From Gordonia araii NBRC 100433 (GTDB taxonomy: Bacteria; Actinomycetota; Actinomycetes; Mycobacteriales; Mycobacteriaceae), in the NCBI RefSeq assembly GCF_000241265.1, contig NZ_BAEE01000082.1, positions 33,146 through 97,145 of the forward strand: a stretch of DNA of 64,000 bases, written 5' to 3'. The notes below the pieces were generated by a model. That model ran no database searches, was not told the DNA's origin, and saw nothing but the letters and a program-made list of their open reading frames with translations. Below are positions 38,167-50,131 of the stretch, piece after piece. The first letter of the stretch is position 1. The number at the start of each line of letters is the position of its first letter. The position numbers were made by a program, and so were the translations under genes.

Positions 38167-39107
38167 GCCCGCGACGCGGCCGCCCACTGGGACGGACTGA
38201 CGCCGAACTCGCGCTTGAACGCGGTGCTGAGGGCGAACGGGCTCGCATAGCCGATCCGCTGGGCGATGATGGCCAGCGTGTCCGGATTGTCTTCGGCCAG
38301 GTGGTCGGCCGCCAGCGCCAGCCGCCACGAAGTCAGATGCTTCATCGGCGGCGCACCGACCAGCTCGGTGAACCGCCGTGCCAGCGCCGCCCGCGACAGG
38401 CCGACCTCTTTGGCGAGTGAGTCGACGGTCCACGGCCGCGCGACGTTGTTGTGCAGTAGGCGCAGCGCGCGGCCGACCTCGGGATCCCGGTAGGCGCGCA
38501 CCCACGCGGCTCCGCCGCCGACGTTGCCCTCGTCGAAGGTGCGTCGCAGCGAGCTGATCAGCAGCAGGTCGAGGTAGCGGTTGAGGACGGCGTCCTGACC
38601 GGGCGCCTCGCGGATGATCTCGGCTTCCATCAGCGCGCGCAGCGGGTCGTCGCTCATCGGCACGATCGTCAGCCGCGGCAGTGCGTCGAGGAGGGCGCGA
38701 CTGACCTCGCCGGCACGGTAGACCCCGATGAGCATGGTCGCGGTCGCATCCTCCGGCGCGCAATTCCCCCACGACCGCACGCCGACGCACATCTGCTCGG
38801 CGACGCTGTGCTGATCCCCGACGTCGACGCAGTCGCTGTTCTCGTCGATTCGCGCGATCGGTTCGCGGTGTGTCCCGTCGGACATGAGGTAGGACTCGGT
38901 GCCGCGGAACAGCGCGATCTCGCCTGCGGCAATGGTCGAGCGGGTGTTGTCGTCGTAGTCCACCGCGATGGCTCCGCGAGTGACCACCAGGACGGTCAGC
39001 GGCGAGGCGTCGTCGACCTGGAGCGCCCAGGGCGACGCGAACACCATCCGCAGGACGAGGGGGTCTCGCGCGCGTGGCCCGTTGAGCAGGCTACCCAGAG
39101 CATCCAT
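38154..39107 (-). CDS. AraC-family transcriptional regulator
   Basis: 317 aa: N-terminal cupin_6 ligand domain (DPLVLRMVFASPWALQV...GEIALFRGTESYLM) and C-terminal AraC double helix-turn-helix (WTVDSLAKEVGLSRAALARRFTELVG and IAQRIGYASPFALSTAFKREFGVSPSQW). The start is set at MDALGSLLNG (39107), since the upstream extension is hydrophobic and unlike the family. It is divergent from the NmrA-like/DUF1772 pair, which it probably controls. Its 3' end overlaps the SDR gene by 13 bp. Confidence 0.9.
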   Translation of the reverse strand: MDALGSLLNGPRARDPLVLRMVFASPWALQVDDASPLTVLVVTRGAIAVDYDDNTRSTIAAGEIALFRGTESYLMSDGTHREPIARIDENSDCVDVGDQHSVAEQMCVGVRSWGNCAPEDATATMLIGVYRAGEVSRALLDALPRLTIVPMSDDPLRALMEAEIIREAPGQDAVLNRYLDLLLISSLRRTFDEGNVGGGAAWVRAYRDPEVGRALRLLHNNVARPWTVDSLAKEVGLSRAALARRFTELVGAPPMKHLTSWRLALAADHLAEDNPDTLAIIAQRIGYASPFALSTAFKREFGVSPSQWAAASRAQPA

Positions 39108-39197
39108 GTCCAGCAGGATACCAAGCGAGACGATCGCGTATGAAATCAAGCGATAGAGCTATGTAAACGCTCATCTGAGCGCTGTTCAATCGAAGTC

Positions 39198-40064
39198 ATG
39201 AATCAACGAGCAGACAGCAACAGCACGACAACCGTCCTGGGCGCCACCGGCAAGACCGGTCGCCGGATCGCCGAACGACTGGAAGGCAAGGGAGTGGCCG
39301 TGCGGCGGGCCAGCCGGTCGTCCGAAGCAGCCTTCGACTGGGATGACCGCGACACCTGGGCACCGGCCGTCGCCGGATCGACGGCGCTCTACATCTCGTA
39401 CCAGCCGGACCTGATCGTCGCGCGGGCTCTCGACGATGTCGCGGAGATCGCCGCCCTGGCGCAATCCCACGGTGTCGGGCGCCTCGTCCTCCTGGCCGGA
39501 CGAGGCGAACCGGAGGCGCTGGCCGCCGGTGCGGCCGTCCACGAGACGTCGATGGTCACGACGGTCCTCTCGTGCGCGTGGTTCGATCAGAACTTCGACG
39601 AAGGGGCGTTCGCCGACGAGATCGCGACTGGGTCGCTCACGGTACCGGTCGGCGCGGTGGGGGAGCCGTTCATCGACGCCGACGACATCGCCGACGTCGC
39701 GGTCGAGGTTCTCACCGGAGATCCGACGCGGCACGACGGCGCCACCTACGAGCTCTCCGGCCCGCGCCTGCTGACCTTCGCCGAGGCCGCCGGCGAGATC
39801 GGCACGGCCATCGGCCGGCCGGTCGAGTTCACGTCGGTCAGCCTCGACGACTATCGCGCGATCCTCGCGCAGGTGGGCGTTCCCGAGCCGGAGGTCGAAT
39901 TGTTCACCAAGCTCTTCGGAACGCTGTTCGACGGGCGCAACGCCCACGTGTCCGACGGGGTCGAGCAGGTGCTCGGACGTCCGCCGCGCGATTTCGGCGA
40001 GTACGTCCGACGGGCCGCCGGCTCGGGAGCCTGGAGTCCCAGCGCCGCGGGAGTGAACCGGTGA
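39198..40064 (+). CDS. NmrA-like NAD(P)-binding protein
   Basis: 288-aa atypical SDR: TVLGATGKTGRRIAERL Rossmann start, VGRLVLLAGRGEPEAL, and a downstream WFDQNFDEG segment typical of the NmrA/YtfG group. Relatives act as quinone reductases or redox sensors. It is followed directly (4-bp GTGA overlap) by a DUF1772 membrane protein and is divergent from an AraC regulator. Confidence 0.85.
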   Translation: MNQRADSNSTTTVLGATGKTGRRIAERLEGKGVAVRRASRSSEAAFDWDDRDTWAPAVAGSTALYISYQPDLIVARALDDVAEIAALAQSHGVGRLVLLAGRGEPEALAAGAAVHETSMVTTVLSCAWFDQNFDEGAFADEIATGSLTVPVGAVGEPFIDADDIADVAVEVLTGDPTRHDGATYELSGPRLLTFAEAAGEIGTAIGRPVEFTSVSLDDYRAILAQVGVPEPEVELFTKLFGTLFDGRNAHVSDGVEQVLGRPPRDFGEYVRRAAGSGAWSPSAAGVNR

Positions 40065-40537
40065 CCGCCATGCGGGCGACGCTGGTGGTCGCGGCGGTCC
40101 TCACGTCCGGGCTGGTCGCCGGCCTGTTCGCGGCGTTCGCCTACTCGGTGATGCCGGGATTGAACCGCGCGCAGCCGACGGCGGCCGTCGAGGCCATGCA
40201 GCGGATCAACACGGCGATTCTCAACCCGGTGTTCGGGCTGCTGTTCGGAGGCGGGCTCGTGGTCGCCATCCTCGCCGCGGCGGTGAGCTGGAACGACGAC
40301 CTTCGCTGGTGGGCCGCCGGCGCGCTGGCGTGCTATGTGGTCGGCGTGCTGATCACCATGGTGCTGAACGTGCCGCTGAACTACCGGCTCGATCGGGCCG
40401 GCACACCGGCGACCGGACCCGAGGCCGCGACCGTGTGGTCGGAGTTCGCGGCCGACTGGGCGCGCTGGAACATCGCGCGCGCCGTCGTCCATCTCGCCGG
40501 GTTCGGGCTGCTGGTCGTGGGCCTGGTCACCCGTTGA
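40061..40537 (+). CDS. DUF1772 membrane protein (anthrone oxygenase-like)
   Basis: 158 aa with four hydrophobic segments: GLVAGLFAAFAYSVMPGL at the start, GLLFGGGLVVAILAAAV, YVVGVLITMVLNVPLN and a final HLAGFGLLVVGLV. DUF1772 includes fungal anthrone oxygenases, but bacterial members are mostly uncharacterised. The GTG at 40061 has GGGAG 7 bp upstream; translation is coupled to the NmrA-like gene. Confidence 0.85.
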   Translation: MTAMRATLVVAAVLTSGLVAGLFAAFAYSVMPGLNRAQPTAAVEAMQRINTAILNPVFGLLFGGGLVVAILAAAVSWNDDLRWWAAGALACYVVGVLITMVLNVPLNYRLDRAGTPATGPEAATVWSEFAADWARWNIARAVVHLAGFGLLVVGLVTR

Positions 40538-40558
40538 TCGCCGGCCGGGTGCGTCGCC

Positions 40559-41854
40559 TCAGCGCAGCAATGAGATTGTGGCGCCCTGGCGCAGAACGAT
40601 ATGGCCGTCGACGTTCTGCGCCGACCCGCTGACCGGCACCTCCCAGCGGATACCGCCGGTGGCCGCGTCGAAGGCGGTCACCTGGTTGTCGTTGGCCACC
40701 ACGATCACGTCGCCGAAGGACCCGACGCAGCGCAGTTCTGCCAGATTCGTGTCCGGCCGCTGCTGGTCGGGAGCGGGTAGGCGGCCGACGACGGTGCCTT
40801 CGGCGTCGAGCCGCATCACCGTCCGCTCGTGGTTCTTGCGGGCGAAGGCGACGAGCCGGCCGCAGGCCATCGGGCGCGCCTTCGAGAGGGATTCCTCGTT
40901 GACCGTCCACAGTGCTTGGGCCCTGGCCGGGTCGCGGACCTCGAACCGGCCGTGGGTCTCCCCGACCGTCGCGAGCCCGATGCCGCCGAGCACCGGCAGG
41001 ACGGCCGGCCCCGCGGAGACCTGCATCTTGGTCACCGTGTGCGTGCGCTTGGCGACCAGCTTGCCGTCGGAGAACGCGTGAAAATCGACGACACCGTCGT
41101 CGCTCTGATGGCTGACCGCGATACCCGACGGGTACACGGCCACCGAGCATGGCCCGCAGCTGAGCTTCGTCTTGCCGGTATCCGGATCGACGAGCACGTG
41201 GCTCGCGTCGGCGAGTGCGATGTCGATGAGGTCGACCTCGGGGATGTAGGTGGGCGTCGCCGAGTAGGCGAACGTGCGGCTCCACCGGGTCACGCCGGCC
41301 GCGGTGACCGCGTTCACGTGGTAGCCGACCTGGTCGACGCGGACGAACTCGTCACCGACCCCGAGCACCCGGCCGGTGTCCTCGAGCGGCTGGGCGGGCC
41401 CCAGCTGTCCGGAATCGTCGACCAGATAGAAGCCGTCGGGAACATTGCCCACCTTGACCGCGCAGCCGACCTGACCGGCCGAGGTGAACGCGCAGCTGCC
41501 GAGACCGGTGACCACCGGCTTGGCCCATCGCGACTCGCCGTTGTATCGGCTGACGGCGAGGAAGGCCTTGCCCAGACCGGAAGGATAGGACAACAGCCAG
41601 GTGTCTCCGTGGGTGTCGGCGACGGCGACCGACCCGCCGGCGCCGAACTCGGGCAGATCGTCGACCCCCCTGGTCCACGCGGTCACGGGCTCCGTGTTGT
41701 AGGAGCGCAGCTGGCCGAAACCGAACTGGCGATCGCGCGAAGCCCCGGGCTCCATGGAGAGGATGATCCCGGCGGTGGCCACCATGGCGGCGATCGCGAT
41801 CATGACGACGGTGCCGATTCCGAATGGGATGCGGCTGCGGAACCCGGACAACAT
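40559..41854 (-). CDS. Membrane-anchored PQQ-like beta-propeller protein
   Basis: 431 aa. One N-terminal transmembrane helix (about residues 10-33), then an extracytoplasmic propeller of repeated W/tryptophan-strand units, ending TAFDAATGGIRWEVPVSGSAQNVDGHIVL, a typical PQQ-like blade. Cysteines (SCAFTSAGQVGCA, CGPC, AC, RC) suggest disulfides. Similar single-pass propeller proteins occur in mycolic-acid bacteria without known function. Confidence 0.8.
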   Translation of the reverse strand: MLSGFRSRIPFGIGTVVMIAIAAMVATAGIILSMEPGASRDRQFGFGQLRSYNTEPVTAWTRGVDDLPEFGAGGSVAVADTHGDTWLLSYPSGLGKAFLAVSRYNGESRWAKPVVTGLGSCAFTSAGQVGCAVKVGNVPDGFYLVDDSGQLGPAQPLEDTGRVLGVGDEFVRVDQVGYHVNAVTAAGVTRWSRTFAYSATPTYIPEVDLIDIALADASHVLVDPDTGKTKLSCGPCSVAVYPSGIAVSHQSDDGVVDFHAFSDGKLVAKRTHTVTKMQVSAGPAVLPVLGGIGLATVGETHGRFEVRDPARAQALWTVNEESLSKARPMACGRLVAFARKNHERTVMRLDAEGTVVGRLPAPDQQRPDTNLAELRCVGSFGDVIVVANDNQVTAFDAATGGIRWEVPVSGSAQNVDGHIVLRQGATISLLR

Positions 41855-41910
41855 GCGTAACAGTCAACCACGCGCCAATGCACGCATTTGCCGATCATGC
41901 ATCGATCTGA

Positions 41911-41923
41911 ATAGTGATACTAT
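41911..41923. promoter_or_regulatory. Palindrome upstream of the SDR-monooxygenase operon
   Basis: ATAGTGATACTAT: perfect 5-bp arms around GAT, 72 bp upstream of the SDR start. The spacing and AT-rich arms suit a TetR- or GntR-type operator, but no regulator gene is adjacent. Confidence 0.4.
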
Positions 41924-41994
41924 CTGAAACCGTCAAGGGGGGCGGCCCCGACGTTTCGTCGCACGGAACGGGTACAGGCTCTGAGAGGCTCGGC

Positions 41995-42897
41995 ATGGCC
42001 AAGATTTCAAATGTGAACGGCACGACGGTGATCATCACCGGTGGAGCGCGGGGGATCGGTGCGGCCACGGCGGCATTGTTCGTCGAGAACGGTGCGCGGG
42101 TGTGGATCGGTGACGTCGATGCCGACGAGGCTGCGGCGGCCGCGACGCGAATCGGGGCGCGTTCGGCCGCACTCGATGTCACCGACCGTCAGTCGTGGAC
42201 CGACTTCCTGAGCGCGGTCGAGGAAGCCGACGGGACTCCCGGGCTCCTGGTGAACAACGCCGGCGTCATGCCCCTCGGCGGATTCGACGAGGAATCCGAG
42301 GAAATCACCGACTTGATTCTCGACGTCAACGTGCGCGGAGTCCTCAACGGCATGCGCGCGGTGGTCCCGGGCATGGTGGCGGCCGGAGGTGGACAGATCA
42401 TCAACGTCGCGTCGATGGCGGGCATGATCCCGATCCCCGGGATGGTCACCTACAACGCCAGCAAGTTCGCCGTCGTCGGAGCCACCCTCGCTGCGCGCCG
42501 CGAGTACGCGCCCGCCGGCGTATCCGTATCGGCCATTCTGCCGTCGGCGGTGCGGACCGAGTTGTCCTCGGGCGCCGAACTCGGCGGCGGAATGCCCACC
42601 GTCGATCCCGAGGACGTGGCGCGGGCGATCCTCGACGTCACGCGCAGCAAGTCCGCGATCACGTCGGTGCCCAAGTGGGTCGCCAAGGGCTGGCGGTTCG
42701 TCGACGCGCTCGTGCCCGAGTGGGTGGAGACGGGTGCGCGCAAGCTGCTGCGCGACCGGCGCGCGCTCGAAGACATCGACGCCGACGGTCGTCGTGCCTA
42801 CACCGACCGGATCGCGCGGCACGCCGCCGACCACGGCGGTTCGGCCGGCCAGAAGCCGGCCGCGCCGACCTCGGCGAAGAAGCCGGCGACGCGATGA
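41995..42897 (+). CDS. Short-chain dehydrogenase/reductase
   Basis: 300-aa classical SDR: TGGARGIG cofactor motif, NNAG, catalytic Ser in NVASMAG and Tyr-Lys in YNASKFAVVG. The C-terminus has a long basic tail ending AKKPATR. It overlaps the monooxygenase gene by ATGA (42894-42897), so an alcohol-to-ketone oxidation followed by Baeyer-Villiger oxygenation is a natural reading of the operon. Substrate unknown. Confidence 0.9.
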   Translation: MAKISNVNGTTVIITGGARGIGAATAALFVENGARVWIGDVDADEAAAAATRIGARSAALDVTDRQSWTDFLSAVEEADGTPGLLVNNAGVMPLGGFDEESEEITDLILDVNVRGVLNGMRAVVPGMVAAGGGQIINVASMAGMIPIPGMVTYNASKFAVVGATLAARREYAPAGVSVSAILPSAVRTELSSGAELGGGMPTVDPEDVARAILDVTRSKSAITSVPKWVAKGWRFVDALVPEWVETGARKLLRDRRALEDIDADGRRAYTDRIARHAADHGGSAGQKPAAPTSAKKPATR

Positions 42898-44363
42898 CCG
42901 GCGGCTCCGGGAGGCGCAGTCCGCGGGTCGTGGTCATCGGCGCCGGAGTCTCCGGAATCACCGCGGCGCACGTACTGACCAGAGCCGGTTACACCGACCT
43001 CGTCGTCCTCGAGAAGGGGGAGGACGTCGGCGGCGTCTGGTACTGGAACCGCTATCCGGGTCTCACCTGTGATGTGCCGTCCCAGATCTATCAGTTCGGG
43101 TTCGCCCCGAAGGCCGACTGGTCGCACGTCTGGGCCTCGGGCACTGAGATCCAGCGCTACCACCGCGACGTCGTCGACCAACTCGGACTCGACGGGTACA
43201 TCCGGTGCAACGCAGAAGTGACCGACGCCCGCTGGGACGACAGCGCCAGCGAATGGACGGTGACCCTGGTCTCCGGCGAGACGCTGACCGCCGACTTCGT
43301 CCTCTGCGCGACCGGCGTCCTGCACACGCCGGCCATCCCGGACATTCCCGGTCTCGACGATTTCGACGGCACCGTCGTGCACACGGCGCGGTGGGATGAC
43401 GACATCGTGACGGCGGGAAAGCGGGTCGCCGTGCTGGGCACCGGCTCGACCGGGGTGCAGATCGTCTCCGCGCTGCAACGCCGTGCCTCGTCGATCACTC
43501 ATTTCGTGCGGTCGCCCCAATGGATCCTGTGGGCGCCGATGGGGATCCCGCAGGGCCGCGCCGTCAGCGCGCTGCTCGACCGGCTTCCGGGCGTCCACCA
43601 CCGGGTGTACGACGCGCTCCTGTGGGGTTCGGGAATCCTCGCCGACATCGTGACCAAGCCGTCGTGGCGGCGACGCGCCGTCCAGGAGTACGCGCGGCTG
43701 TCGCTGCGCGCCTCGGTTCGCGACGCCGAGCTGCGGGCCAAACTGACGCCCGACTACCAGCCGCTGTGCCGCCGTCAGGTGATCTCCGGGACCTACTACC
43801 GGGCCATCCAGGCACCCAACGCGGAGCTGGTGACCGAGCCGATCGTCGAGGTGACGGGGACGGGCATCCGGACCGCCGACGGCGCCGAGCACCCCGTCGA
43901 CGTCATCGTGCTGGCCACGGGTTTCCAGGCGCACAACTACATGCGGCCGATGTCGGTCGTCGGCCGTGACGGCGTCTCCATCGATGACGCGTGGGGCAAG
44001 GGGCCGCGCGCCTACCGAATGACGGCGATTCCCGGCTTTCCGAACCTGTTCACGATCCTGGGACCGAACTCGCCGACTGGTTCGATCTCGCTGCAGTACT
44101 CCGCGGAGAAGACCGCCGACTACATCCGGCAGTGGCTCGACGCGTTCGCCGCCGGCGAGTTCGAGAGCGTCGAGGTCACCAACGAGGCGACGGCCAAGTT
44201 CAACGACCAGGTCGCCGAGGCGATGGGGCCGACCGTGTGGAACACCGGCTGCAACTCCTGGTACTTCGCGCAGGACGGCACCATCGACCTCTGGCCGTTC
44301 GACCGTGCGACGCTGACCCGGATGCTGAGCGCACCCGACCGTGCCGACTTCCACCTGTGCTGA
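42894..44363 (+). CDS. Flavin-containing Baeyer-Villiger monooxygenase
   Basis: 489 aa with two Rossmann motifs (GAGVSGI near residue 16 and LGTGSTG) flanking the Baeyer-Villiger fingerprint F157-x-G-x-x-x-H163-x-x-x-W167. It uses NADPH and O2 to convert ketones to esters or lactones. It is coupled to the upstream SDR. Related mycobacterial enzymes of this size include MymA and EthA, but assignment to either is not justified. Confidence 0.92.
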   Translation: MTGGSGRRSPRVVVIGAGVSGITAAHVLTRAGYTDLVVLEKGEDVGGVWYWNRYPGLTCDVPSQIYQFGFAPKADWSHVWASGTEIQRYHRDVVDQLGLDGYIRCNAEVTDARWDDSASEWTVTLVSGETLTADFVLCATGVLHTPAIPDIPGLDDFDGTVVHTARWDDDIVTAGKRVAVLGTGSTGVQIVSALQRRASSITHFVRSPQWILWAPMGIPQGRAVSALLDRLPGVHHRVYDALLWGSGILADIVTKPSWRRRAVQEYARLSLRASVRDAELRAKLTPDYQPLCRRQVISGTYYRAIQAPNAELVTEPIVEVTGTGIRTADGAEHPVDVIVLATGFQAHNYMRPMSVVGRDGVSIDDAWGKGPRAYRMTAIPGFPNLFTILGPNSPTGSISLQYSAEKTADYIRQWLDAFAAGEFESVEVTNEATAKFNDQVAEAMGPTVWNTGCNSWYFAQDGTIDLWPFDRATLTRMLSAPDRADFHLC

Positions 44364-44390
44364 CCGGGTTCGGTCCGCTACGTTTGGCAC

Positions 44391-44993
44391 GTGAGCGACG
44401 TGCAGACCAAGTCCTATGGCACTCCGACTCGGGAGCGCCCCGACATCGCCGCGGCGCTGTACTGGGTCGACGACGACTCGGCGAACGCCGAGGTGCTCAT
44501 CGGATCGCTGCGGAGCGACGAACTGCTGCTGAACGCGGTCTCCGGCTGGTTCAAAGGTGAGTGGGGACTGTTCGCCGTCACCAGCGAGCGGGTCCTGCTC
44601 GCGAGTGCGGGCAACGCGGAGAAGTCGACGCCCGGGTTCGTCTACGAGATGCCGCTGCAGGCCGTCACCGGTATCGCCGACGGCGACGTCGAAGACGGGT
44701 CCAGGATCGCCCAGCTGCAGGACTACGAGTCGTGGACCAAGATCTTCGTCACCGGGATCACCTCGGTGTACGTGACCGATCAGCGCGTCTACTGGGTGGT
44801 CGCCGAGATGATGCGGGCGAAAGCCGACGAACTGGAGAAGGCCATCGACGGCGGCGTGGTCGACGAGTACACCCGCTATCGGGCGATCCGCGAGGCGCAC
44901 CGCGCGGGCGGTCTGGACAACGAGACGGCCGCGTCGGCGATCGCCCGGATGTTCGGCGCGGAACTGCCCAACCGCGACGCCCCCGAATTCTGA
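44391..44993 (+). CDS. PH-like domain protein of unknown function
   Basis: 200 aa. The core (LLLNAVSGWFKGEWGLFAVTSERVLLAS...FVYEMPLQAVTGI) resembles bacterial pleckstrin-homology-like domains. The C-terminus (VDEYTRYRAIREAHRAGGLDNETAASAIARMFG) resembles a SHOCT-like short helical tail that usually ends multidomain proteins. No signal peptide. Role unknown. Its stop is 7 bp from the convergent DUF1266 gene. Confidence 0.7.
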   Translation: MSDVQTKSYGTPTRERPDIAAALYWVDDDSANAEVLIGSLRSDELLLNAVSGWFKGEWGLFAVTSERVLLASAGNAEKSTPGFVYEMPLQAVTGIADGDVEDGSRIAQLQDYESWTKIFVTGITSVYVTDQRVYWVVAEMMRAKADELEKAIDGGVVDEYTRYRAIREAHRAGGLDNETAASAIARMFGAELPNRDAPEF

Positions 44994-45000
44994 GCGGCTG

Positions 45001-45900
45001 CTACATGCCCAACTCGCCGGGTTGCGGACCGCTCGGCGGAACCTGGCTCGCCTCGTCGGCACTCCCCGTCTCCTCGGGCATCGGCTGCTCTTTCACGAAG
45101 GACACGCCATCCACCTGTCCGAGGCGGTAGCGGCGCCACGGACTGTCGGGTCGCATGAGGAGTCCGTGGACGCGCTCGCCGGCGGCCTTCGCCGCCGCTC
45201 CCGCGTTGTTCATCTCGTTCAGCGCCATCCAGTAGGCCCGGCCGATGACCAGTCCGTGGGCGAACTGCCGCCAATTCGCGTAGTAGCTCCGGGCGGATAC
45301 GGCCGCTGACAGCAGCATCGGCCAGCACTCGTCGGTGGTCAGATATCCGGCCGCGCGCGACATCCGCACGACGTACCCGACCCGACCCAGGTCCCAGGAG
45401 CGGATGTGGGTCGGGAAGTAGGAATCGGCGATGACCGGCCGCAGCACCGACATGGTTCGGAGGTTGAGGAGGGCGTCGTAGTCGGCGACGGTGGCCGACG
45501 GTCCGCGGAACTGGGTGCGGGCGGCCAGGAACTCGCGGTGGGAATCCGGGTCGTGGCCGTTGGTCTTGGCGAGTACGGCCGCGACCAGCGGGGCGACGAC
45601 TTCGAAGGAACTGCTGTGCATGCCGTCGAGCAATCGTCCGACCGTCATCCGGGCGCTCACCGCGTCGGTGATGCCCCACGCCGACGCGATGGTGTCGCGC
45701 GCCTGGGTGTCGGGCAGGTCGACGTCGATGCTGTCGCACCACAGGTCGTTGACGCCCCACAGGAAGGCGCCGACGTTGAGGGCGTCCTGCTGTTCGGACG
45801 TCAGCGTCCCGTCGCCTTTCCAGCGGAAGGCGCGCGACGATTCGGAGGACCCGCCCACCGGGAAGGGCTGCGTCGGCGGAATCGGAGTCAGCATGGACAT
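45001..45900 (-). CDS. DUF1266-domain protein
   Basis: 299 aa. WGVNDLWCDSI, IASAWGITDAVSARMTVGRLLDGMH and SWDLGRVGYVVRMSRAAGYLTTDECWPML match the DUF1266 pattern of conserved tryptophans and the D-x-G-R-x-x-x-x-x-R segment. The start is set at MSMLTPIPPTQP (45900). Function unknown; members are often near secretion or toxin genes, but nothing here ties it to one. Confidence 0.75.
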   Translation of the reverse strand: MSMLTPIPPTQPFPVGGSSESSRAFRWKGDGTLTSEQQDALNVGAFLWGVNDLWCDSIDVDLPDTQARDTIASAWGITDAVSARMTVGRLLDGMHSSSFEVVAPLVAAVLAKTNGHDPDSHREFLAARTQFRGPSATVADYDALLNLRTMSVLRPVIADSYFPTHIRSWDLGRVGYVVRMSRAAGYLTTDECWPMLLSAAVSARSYYANWRQFAHGLVIGRAYWMALNEMNNAGAAAKAAGERVHGLLMRPDSPWRRYRLGQVDGVSFVKEQPMPEETGSADEASQVPPSGPQPGELGM

Positions 45901-46164
45901 GGTTGAGAGGGTAGCGAAGAGTGTGTTCGCTGGTGGCGTAGCGGGCCGGAGCCGGTGCGGGAACATCGGCACGGCCGTCGGCGTTGACCAGCATTAAGCG
46001 CTCACAAGCACCCGCGGCGCCTGCCGGCGAAGACGACCGGCGAGCCCCACGGCCGCGTAACGATTGCGGGCGCGGGTCCAAACACCACTAGAGTGGAAGC
46101 AAGCAGGTCAATCGCTGCGCAGCGGGGCGCGGATTGGCCGAGTGGAGCCACGTAAGGGAGAACA

Positions 46165-48711
<2,547 letters not shown>

Positions 48712-48725
48712 CGCCTGACGACAAT

Positions 48726-48757
48726 CCGGCCCGGTACCCGTTCGGGTGCCGGGCCGG
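48726..48757 (+). terminator. Terminator hairpin after clpC1
   Basis: CCGGCCCGGTACCC (48726-48739) and GGGTGCCGGGCCGG (48744-48757) pair over 14 bp with one G-T wobble around a GTTC loop, 15 bp after the clpC1 stop. No T-run follows, as is usual in actinobacteria. Confidence 0.75.
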
Positions 48758-49010
48758 AGTCGTCTGCGGAGTCGGTCTCTCGACCGCAAGCCTGGTGGGC
48801 GCGGCGCTAGAGTTCGACCATGACCCACTTGGAGCTGTATACGGCGCCGGGGTGGCTCGCCAACTGAGACCCGTCGGGGAATTCAGCCGTCGGCGTCACA
48901 AACCGGTTGCGAACTGGCAACGGCGGTCATCTCGACTGGAATCGGACGGACCGGACTCCTACCCTCAAGGGTGTTACCAGTGTGACTAATGGGATTAGAG
49001 GGGTTTCGCC

Positions 49011-50066
49011 ATGGGGCTACGAAAGGGTCCGCGCCACGCTGTGCTGTCACGCTCGGCGATCGGTGCGGCGGCGATCGCCGCCCTCAGCGTGGGCCTGGTC
49101 CTCGCCGTGCCCCAGGTAGCGAATCCGGACCTCATCATCAAGCCGGTGGCGAAGCCGTCGAAGATCGACTCGGTCGTGCCGGGTGCGGACCGTCAGGTCA
49201 CCGCCGTCGTCTATTCGGCGTCGATGAATAGGCAGATCCCGGTCACCGTGCTGAAGCCGAAGGATGAGAGCAAACCCGCGCCGGTGCTCTACCTGCTCAA
49301 CGGTGCCGGCGGTGGCGAAGACTCCGCAACGTGGGCCGAGAAGACGGACTACCAGCACTTCTTCCAGTCGAAGAACGTCTACGTGGTCACCCCGGTCGGC
49401 GGTGCCTTCTCCTACTACACCGATTGGCAGCGCGACGACCCCGTGCTGGGCCGCAACAAGTGGGAGACGTTCCTGACCAAAGAACTCCCGCCGCTGATCA
49501 ACAAGGAGTTCAAGACGACGAAGGCGAACGCCCTCGCGGGAATCTCGATGGCGGGCACCTCGGTCCTGAATCTCGCGATCGCCGCTCCGAAGCTCTACCG
49601 GTCGGTGGCCGCCTACAGCGGTTGCGCGCGGACTTCGGACCCGCTCGGGCAGGCGTACATCCGGATGGTCGTCGGCGATCGCGGCCGAGGCAACGTCGTG
49701 AACATGTGGGGGCCGATCGGCGGTCCCGGCTGGATGGCCAACGATCCGTACCAGAACGCGGCGCGGCTGCGCGGCACCAGGGTGTACATGACCACTGGAA
49801 CCGGACTGCCCGGCCGCCAGGACACGATGGGCGCCCCGCTGGTGAACGACGACCCGATCGCGCTGGCGAATCAGGTCGTGGTCGGCGGTCTCATCGAGAG
49901 CGCGGTGAACCTGTGCACTCAGCAAATGGCGCAGCGGATGCGCGAACTGCGCATTCCCGCCAAGGTGATCACCCGTCCGACCGGCACCCACTCCTGGGGT
50001 TACTGGGAGGCCGACCTGAAGCGCACGTGGCCGATGATCGCCCGCGATATCGGCGTCCGGCGGTAA
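49011..50066 (+). CDS. Antigen-85-type mycolyltransferase
   Basis: 351-aa secreted alpha/beta hydrolase of the Esterase D/Ag85 family, which transfers mycolates between trehalose monomycolates or to arabinogalactan. A signal-anchor-like N-terminus (SRSAIGAAAIAALSVGLVLAVP), nucleophile Ser179 in LAGISMAGTSV, and late THSWGYW with the catalytic histidine, as in corynebacterial and Ag85 proteins. AGAGGGG precedes the ATG at 49011. The gene is followed by family B repeats and the convergent kstR. The upstream 253 bp beyond the clpC1 terminator hold no gene I can support. Confidence 0.9.
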   Translation: MGLRKGPRHAVLSRSAIGAAAIAALSVGLVLAVPQVANPDLIIKPVAKPSKIDSVVPGADRQVTAVVYSASMNRQIPVTVLKPKDESKPAPVLYLLNGAGGGEDSATWAEKTDYQHFFQSKNVYVVTPVGGAFSYYTDWQRDDPVLGRNKWETFLTKELPPLINKEFKTTKANALAGISMAGTSVLNLAIAAPKLYRSVAAYSGCARTSDPLGQAYIRMVVGDRGRGNVVNMWGPIGGPGWMANDPYQNAARLRGTRVYMTTGTGLPGRQDTMGAPLVNDDPIALANQVVVGGLIESAVNLCTQQMAQRMRELRIPAKVITRPTGTHSWGYWEADLKRTWPMIARDIGVRR

Positions 50067-50070
50067 TCAC

Positions 50071-50129
50071 GCCGAGTGGGCACCTCACCCCCGCCGAGTG
50101 GGCACCTCACCCCCGCCGAGTGGGCACCT
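50071..50129. repeat. 22-bp tandem repeat, family B (2 full units plus a partial)
   Basis: Units starting GCCGAGTGGGCACCTCACCC at 50071 and 50093, and a partial third at 50115, fill the whole 65-bp space between the convergent mycolyltransferase and kstR stops. They are the reverse complement of the repeats at 24065-24128. Confidence 0.85.
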
Positions 50130-50131
50130 GA

